The notes below the pieces were generated by a model that was given only the letters and a program-made list of their open reading frames with translations, was not told where the DNA came from and ran no database searches. DNA of 7,809 nucleotides. It comes from Chloroflexota bacterium (GTDB lineage Bacteria; Chloroflexota; Anaerolineae; Ardenticatenales; Ardenticatenaceae). Of the stretch, positions 5,301-7,809 are shown in pieces. How positions within the stretch are numbered: the first letter of the stretch is position 1; each line of letters starts with the position of its first letter. The DNA is taken from NCBI GenBank assembly GCA_003520455.1, contig DOUV01000302.1, positions 1 through 7,809 of the forward strand. Reading direction: 5' to 3'. Both the position numbers and the translations under genes were made by a program.

Positions 5301-7373
5301 CTTTAGTTTATGATGGTGATACGTCACCGGCTCCTTGCCATGCATCCGGGCGATGTAGGTGGGGATGTACTCCATCGGGCCGGGACGGTAGAGCGAGATG
5401 ACCGCGATGATGTGCTCAAACTCGCTAGGCTTCATCTCAGTCAGGACGCGTTTCATCCCCGCGCCTTCAACCTGGAACACGCCAACGGTGTGGCCCTGCT
5501 GGAGGAGCTCGTAGGCTCTCATCACATCGGCGTCGGCCACCGGGTCGTCAGGGCGACGCTCGTAGGGGATGGTGGCCAGGCTGAGCTTGCGACTGTGGCG
5601 CTGCTCGATCAGCTCGGAGGCCTTGCGCATGATCGACAGCGTCGCCAGGCCGAGGAAGTCCACCTTGAGCAGGCCGATGGACTCGACAATCGCCATTGGG
5701 AACTGGGTCACCTGGTTCACCGGCCCCTCGTCATCGCCCTTAGTCGGCCGGTGAAGGGGGCAATACTCGACGATCGGCTTGTCGGCGATGACGATGCCGG
5801 CGGCATGGGTGCTGGCGTGGCGTGCCAGCCCCTCGAGCTTGATAGCGGTGTCGAGCAACTCGCGGGCGGTGGAATCGCTCGCGTAGACCTCGCGGATCTC
5901 CAGGGCCTGCAGCGGCCACTCCTCGGCGGTGGACTCGTCGAAGAGCAACTTGTCGAGGTGGACCGGCTTCCCCGGTACCGCGGGGATCATCCGGGCAATC
6001 CGGTCGGCATCGGTGAGCGGCACCTCGAGGGCGCGGGCGACGTCGCGCACGGCAGCGCGGGCGCCAAGCGTTCCGAAGGTGATGATCGCCGCGACCTTCT
6101 CCGAGCCGTACTTGTTGACGGCATACTGGATCATCTCGGCGCGACGATCGTCGGGAAAGTCGATATCAATATCGGGCATCGAGACGCGCGCCGGGTTGAG
6201 GAAGCGCTCGAAGAGCAGGTCATTCTTGATCGGATCGATGCTGGTGATCTTTAGAGTGTAGGCCACAACGGAGCCGGCCCCTGAGCCACGCACATTCCAC
6301 CAGATGTCGCCCTCGGCGGCGAAGCGGCAGAGGTCCCACACGATGAGGAAATACGTGTCGAACCCCATGTTGTGGATGATGCTCAGCTCGCGCTCGACGC
6401 GATCCCGCAGCACGGGGTCGCTCGTGGCCCGCTCCAGCCCGTAGCGCTCCACCAGCCCCTGCTCCACCAGGGCGCGCAGGTAGCTCTCGGCATCGTAGCC
6501 CGCGGGCACGGCGAACTCGGGCAGGTGGTAGCCTCTGGAATCGAGGTTCACCTGGCACCGCTCGGCGATCGCGAGCGTGTTGCTCAGCGCCGCGGGCCAA
6601 TCACCGAAGCGCGCCGCCATCTCGGCCGCCGAGGTGAGGTAGTAGCTACCGATCGGCGTGAGTTGCATCCGGCCCTGTTTCGAGATGGGATCGCCGGTCT
6701 GTACGCAGAGGAGAATATCATGCGGCCGCGCATCCTCCTTGCGCACGTAGTGCACATCGTTGGTGGCGACCAGCCCGATCTCGTACTTGCGTGCCCACGC
6801 CAGCAGGGTGGTGTTGACCCGCTTCAGCTCCTCGATCTCGTGGCCCTGAAGCTCCAGGAAGAACCGCTCACGGCCGAACACGTCGAGATACCACTTCAGC
6901 CGGTCGAGCGCGCCGCGTTCGTCGCCGCGGGCCAGATAGCGGGGCACCTCGGCCGCCAGGCAGCCGGTCGTGGCGATGACCCCCTCGCTATGAGCGGCCA
7001 GGATCTCCTTGTCGATGCGCGGCCGGGTGTAGAAGCCTTCGAGCTGGGCCACGCTGGCGAGTGTGAGCAGGTTCTGGTAGCCGGTCTGGTTCTCCGCGAG
7101 CAACAGCATGTGGAAGCGCTCGCGGTCGAGCTGAGGATCGCGGTCCTGCATCCGCCGCGCGGCCAGGTAGCCCTCCATCCCCATGATCGGCTTCACGCCA
7201 GCCTGCTTGCACGCCCGGTAGAACTCAATCGCCCCGAACATCACACCGTGGTCAGTCAGGGCGATCGCCGGTTGATCCAACTCGTGCGCGCGCGAGGCGA
7301 GGTCCGAGAGCTTGCTCATGCCGTCGAGAAGGCTGTACTCTGAGTGGCAGTGGAGGTGTACGAACTGTGACAC
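2316..7373 (-). CDS. dnaE: DNA polymerase III alpha subunit with an in-frame intein (1685 aa precursor)
   Basis: The catalytic subunit of the replicative polymerase. Removing the 425-residue intein (776-1200) leaves about 1260 residues, slightly longer than E. coli DnaE (1160). A PHP domain starts at once with HLHCHSEYS (6-14); TDHG (40-43), GMEG (65-68), His88 and NDVHY (205-209) complete its metal motifs. The palm shows PDIDID (400-405, Asp401 and Asp403 as in E. coli) and KVDFLGL with Asp572. FNKSHA is split by the intein after Lys775. A helix-hairpin-helix segment (GMGAIKNVG, near 1290), a clamp-binding motif QLSMFDL from Gln1381, an OB fold (about 1458-1535) and a C-terminal domain (about 1590-1685) follow. 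The start is GTG, chosen because the PHP motif begins four residues later and AAAGGG (7380-7385) lies six bases upstream. An extended -10 promoter is about 100 bases upstream. It is followed by pfkA, recalling the dnaE-acc-pfkA linkage of Firmicutes, without acc genes here. Confidence 0.97.
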   Translation of the reverse strand: MSQFVHLHCHSEYSLLDGMSKLSDLASRAHELDQPAIALTDHGVMFGAIEFYRACKQAGVKPIMGMEGYLAARRMQDRDPQLDRERFHMLLLAENQTGYQNLLTLASVAQLEGFYTRPRIDKEILAAHSEGVIATTGCLAAEVPRYLARGDERGALDRLKWYLDVFGRERFFLELQGHEIEELKRVNTTLLAWARKYEIGLVATNDVHYVRKEDARPHDILLCVQTGDPISKQGRMQLTPIGSYYLTSAAEMAARFGDWPAALSNTLAIAERCQVNLDSRGYHLPEFAVPAGYDAESYLRALVEQGLVERYGLERATSDPVLRDRVERELSIIHNMGFDTYFLIVWDLCRFAAEGDIWWNVRGSGAGSVVAYTLKITSIDPIKNDLLFERFLNPARVSMPDIDIDFPDDRRAEMIQYAVNKYGSEKVAAIITFGTLGARAAVRDVARALEVPLTDADRIARMIPAVPGKPVHLDKLLFDESTAEEWPLQALEIREVYASDSTARELLDTAIKLEGLARHASTHAAGIVIADKPIVEYCPLHRPTKGDDEGPVNQVTQFPMAIVESIGLLKVDFLGLATLSIMRKASELIEQRHSRKLSLATIPYERRPDDPVADADVMRAYELLQQGHTVGVFQVEGAGMKRVLTEMKPSEFEHIIAVISLYRPGPMEYIPTYIARMHGKEPVTYHHHKLKQILENTYGTIVYQEQIMRIASELGGYSPGEADLMRRAVSKKKAKDIEYHKGIFVKGAMERGIQKEVAERIYGDIEYFARYGFNKCVPGDVEVVDATSGRLVRVEDLHTGAAQLEETVTCDVEALTLRAGQVSAVMDNGTKPVFRLTTALGRTIEATANHPFYTFGGWRLLEELRVGDRIAVPRRLPVEGNAEWPEHEVIALGHLLAAGNLCHPHSVSFYSQDPVQRDDFIKAAEQFENVRCSVALHKGTFSVYAGRQDRRIPPEIISWARELGIWGENAREKEIPVHAFELTNRQLGLLISRMWESDGHTNLEGRSLFYATASERLARHLQHLLLRFGIVSRLRTVNFPSKDGRIGYQLFITGNANIAAFAECIGCHFLSSERHAALQALLLSEALGSGVKDVRPIEVKELVRAAEERRGVSWTQLNHDSGVSQREFSPTGKATKIGFTRQIIARLADSFDDSDLRRYAHSDIYWDRITAVEYVGEKQTYDLEVPGTHNFVANDILVHNSHAADYAVITVQTAYLKAHYPVEYLCALLCVEFDDTDKVPVYIQEARRLGIAILPPDINKSGVQFTIEPNPENAYLPSDDPRHWAIRFGMGAIKNVGVTAVEAILQEREDGGPFRSLDDFCERVDLRQLNRRVLECLIKVGCFDELVSPLIPETPRETVLAVIDRMIGVSSQTHAAAEAGQLSMFDLMAGGNHGGSAAARSSVLTPLPKVGEVLPKQRLQDEKELLGVFVSDHPLLQVAAAVGRGTTHAVSELNNELIGQQVVVAGLLGSVRNHVTSTRQEPMAWIRLGDFGGEVEVTVFPRTYARCREVLQTDNILLVRGRVEASRRAGDDDTVQLVADEVMLFDPGAIVTAAVEEPTPRFKGSPAPAVAAMAEPASNGNGAANELLAGLEHHVKVTLRRSEDDRQDLLLFKQVMHTIQSFPGDDRISLILVQPGGREVQLEFPNLTTGYCAALRDTLITFGAQVEVSQIERDNGRARWKTTTT
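3774..5048 (-). mobile_element. DnaE intein with LAGLIDADG endonuclease domain (425 aa)
   Basis: A self-splicing protein element inserted between Lys775 and Ser1201 of the precursor, inside the conserved FNK/SHA segment. It begins with Cys1 (CVPGD). Block B reads TANH, with Thr72 and His75. Block F reads TYDLEVPGTHNF. It ends in VHN (His424, Asn425) followed by Ser+1. All residues needed for splicing are present. The middle holds a LAGLIDADG-type homing endonuclease: the first motif is ALGHLLAAGNL (116-126) with Ala123 where an Asp or Glu belongs; the second is LLISRMWESDG, keeping Asp223. About 425 residues is normal for an endonuclease-bearing intein, so this is not a mini-intein or a split one. 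Sampled GC (52-58%) is lower than in most of the host gene, in line with acquisition by transfer. Splicing should be efficient because dnaE is expected to be essential; homing is probably impaired. Confidence 0.95.
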
Positions 7374-7419
7374 AGCGAACCCTTTGTCGTATTGATGTGT
7401 GTCGAGGTCAGCCAGGGGG

Positions 7420-7467
7420 CGACGCGGTGCTTTCCCGAGCGGGAACCTGCGGCCGCGAACCGCGTCG
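7420..7467 (-). promoter_or_regulatory. Stem-loop at the predicted 5' end of the dnaE mRNA
   Basis: CGACGCGGT (7420-7428) is perfectly complementary to ACCGCGTCG (7459-7467). Inside this 9-bp stem lie a second hairpin, TTCCCG (7432-7437) with CGGGAA (7440-7445), and the 8-bp palindrome GCGGCCGC (7449-7456). Transcription from the proposed -10 at 7473-7478 would start within a few bases of 7467, so the dnaE mRNA would begin with this folded element. It could protect the 5' end, control translation or act as a DNA operator. No known family is recognised. Confidence 0.45.
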
Positions 7468-7472
7468 TGGGG

Positions 7473-7481
7473 AGTATATCA
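7473..7481 (-). promoter_or_regulatory. Extended -10 promoter of dnaE
   Basis: The minus strand reads TGATATACT: the TG of an extended -10, one base, then TATACT (5 of 6 to TATAAT). The region 17 bases further upstream (GAACAT, 7496-7501) is a poor -35, which extended -10 promoters tolerate. A good TTGACT at 7503-7508 is 24 bases away, too far to be its partner. The predicted start of transcription is near 7465-7468, leaving a leader of about 95 bases before the GTG start. Confidence 0.5.
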
Positions 7482-7540
7482 CAGCTTTTGGAAAGATGTT
7501 CGAGTCAAGCGGGATGTTTGCCGAATTTTAAGGTGATGAT

Positions 7541-7809
7541 GCCGCTGTCGCAAGCGGCGAGCCCCGCCGTCGATGGCGAGAGCAACGGTTCTGCCGGGCC
7601 TGTGGCAGGTCAACGGGTACGCGGAGTCATTCCGAGGGGAGCGTGGTGTCGGATTCCCTCGCCCGATACCACATCCACAGCCCACGTTGATTGAGGGGCA
7701 TACGCTGTCTTGACCCTGACAGCCGCACGCTCTCAGTCGGATTCGGGCCTGTTGAAGACAGCAACCGCCCCGGCAACGTCCCGCCCCCCCCGGCTGTCGG
7801 GGCGGGTTT
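7541..7809 (+). ncRNA. Candidate structured leader RNA or attenuator (partial)
   Basis: No gene is recognised between 7374 and 7809, but the + strand can fold extensively. GCCGCT (7541-7546) pairs with AGCGGC (7553-7558), which overlaps CGGCG (7555-7559) pairing with CGCCG (7565-7569). CTGCC (7591-7595) pairs with GGCAG (7604-7608). GTGGTGTCGG (7643-7652) pairs with CCGATACCAC (7663-7672), ten pairs with one wobble. GCTGTCTT (7704-7711) pairs with AAGACAGC (7755-7762). The series ends in a terminator-like hairpin at the edge. This order resembles a 5' leader with transcription attenuation for a gene beyond 7809. No riboswitch consensus was recognised and no convincing + strand promoter was found, so the start of the element is arbitrary. 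Confidence 0.35.
7780..7809 (+). terminator. Intrinsic terminator at the window edge
   Basis: CCCGCCCC (7780-7787) pairs perfectly with GGGGCGGG (7799-7806) around an 11-base loop and is followed by TTT at the last three bases of the window, so the full T-run cannot be seen. The minus strand has no T-run on the other side. With no + strand gene ending nearby, it fits a leader attenuator or the end of a small RNA better than an ordinary gene end. Confidence 0.6.

Noticed and set aside
5310..7343. Long + strand open frames at 5310-6254 and 6372-7343
   Set aside because: Both are antisense shadows of the PHP and palm regions of dnaE, with no recognisable domain.
7473..7508. dnaE promoter made of TTGACT (7503-7508) with TATACT (7473-7478)
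   Set aside because: The 24-base spacing is too long for sigma-70-type polymerase. The extended -10 explanation is preferred.
7392..7694. 100-codon + strand frame and 68-codon minus strand frame (7479-7685) in the right gap
   Set aside because: Both cross the inverted repeats and the dnaE promoter, have unremarkable products and no convincing ribosome-binding site.
1..7809. CRISPR array, tRNA or rRNA gene
   Set aside because: No regularly spaced direct repeats, no cloverleaf with a GTTCRA-type arm and no rRNA signature were found by eye on either strand.

Overview
The window is a high-GC bacterial chromosomal segment with three confidently recognised housekeeping genes: trxA (thioredoxin, + strand, 693-1040), pfkA (ATP-type 6-phosphofructokinase, - strand, 1113-2102) and dnaE (DNA polymerase III alpha subunit, - strand, 2316-7373). 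dnaE carries an in-frame intein of 425 residues (3774-5048). The high GC, abundant antisense open frames, GTG start codons and the dnaE/pfkA pairing fit a GC-rich thermophile-like lineage. A Chloroflexota (Thermomicrobia-like) source is my guess from remembered protein resemblance, not something the sequence proves.

Layout. Positions 1-83 may hold the very end of an upstream + strand gene, overlapped by three small hairpins. Positions 84-620 contain no gene I can recognise, only scattered palindromes and one CRP/FNR-like 16-mer. A near-consensus promoter (624-653) and a strong ribosome-binding site drive trxA, which ends in a clear intrinsic terminator (1068-1097). That terminator lies between the convergent trxA and pfkA. 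pfkA lies 213 bp downstream of dnaE on the same strand. No terminator is visible between them, only two inverted repeats, so the two genes may be co-transcribed.

dnaE encodes a PHP domain, a polymerase core with the PDIDID and VDFLGL acidic motifs, a helix-hairpin-helix segment, a clamp-binding motif, an OB fold and a C-terminal domain. The intein sits between Lys775 and Ser1201 of the conserved FNK/SHA segment and must splice out before the polymerase can work. Its splicing residues look intact. The first LAGLIDADG motif has Ala where the catalytic acid should be, so the homing endonuclease is probably decaying. Sampled base composition is lower in the intein than in most of the host gene, and the low-GC stretch extends about 270 bp into the N-extein.

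The right-hand gap (7374-7809) is rich in potential RNA structure. A 9-bp stem sits at the predicted 5' end of the dnaE mRNA, just after an extended -10 promoter. On the + strand, a run of mutually exclusive hairpins ends in a terminator-like hairpin with a T-run at the window edge. This looks like a possible attenuator or riboswitch-type leader of a + strand gene lying outside the window. I could not match it to a known RNA family, and it is the most promising undescribed element here.
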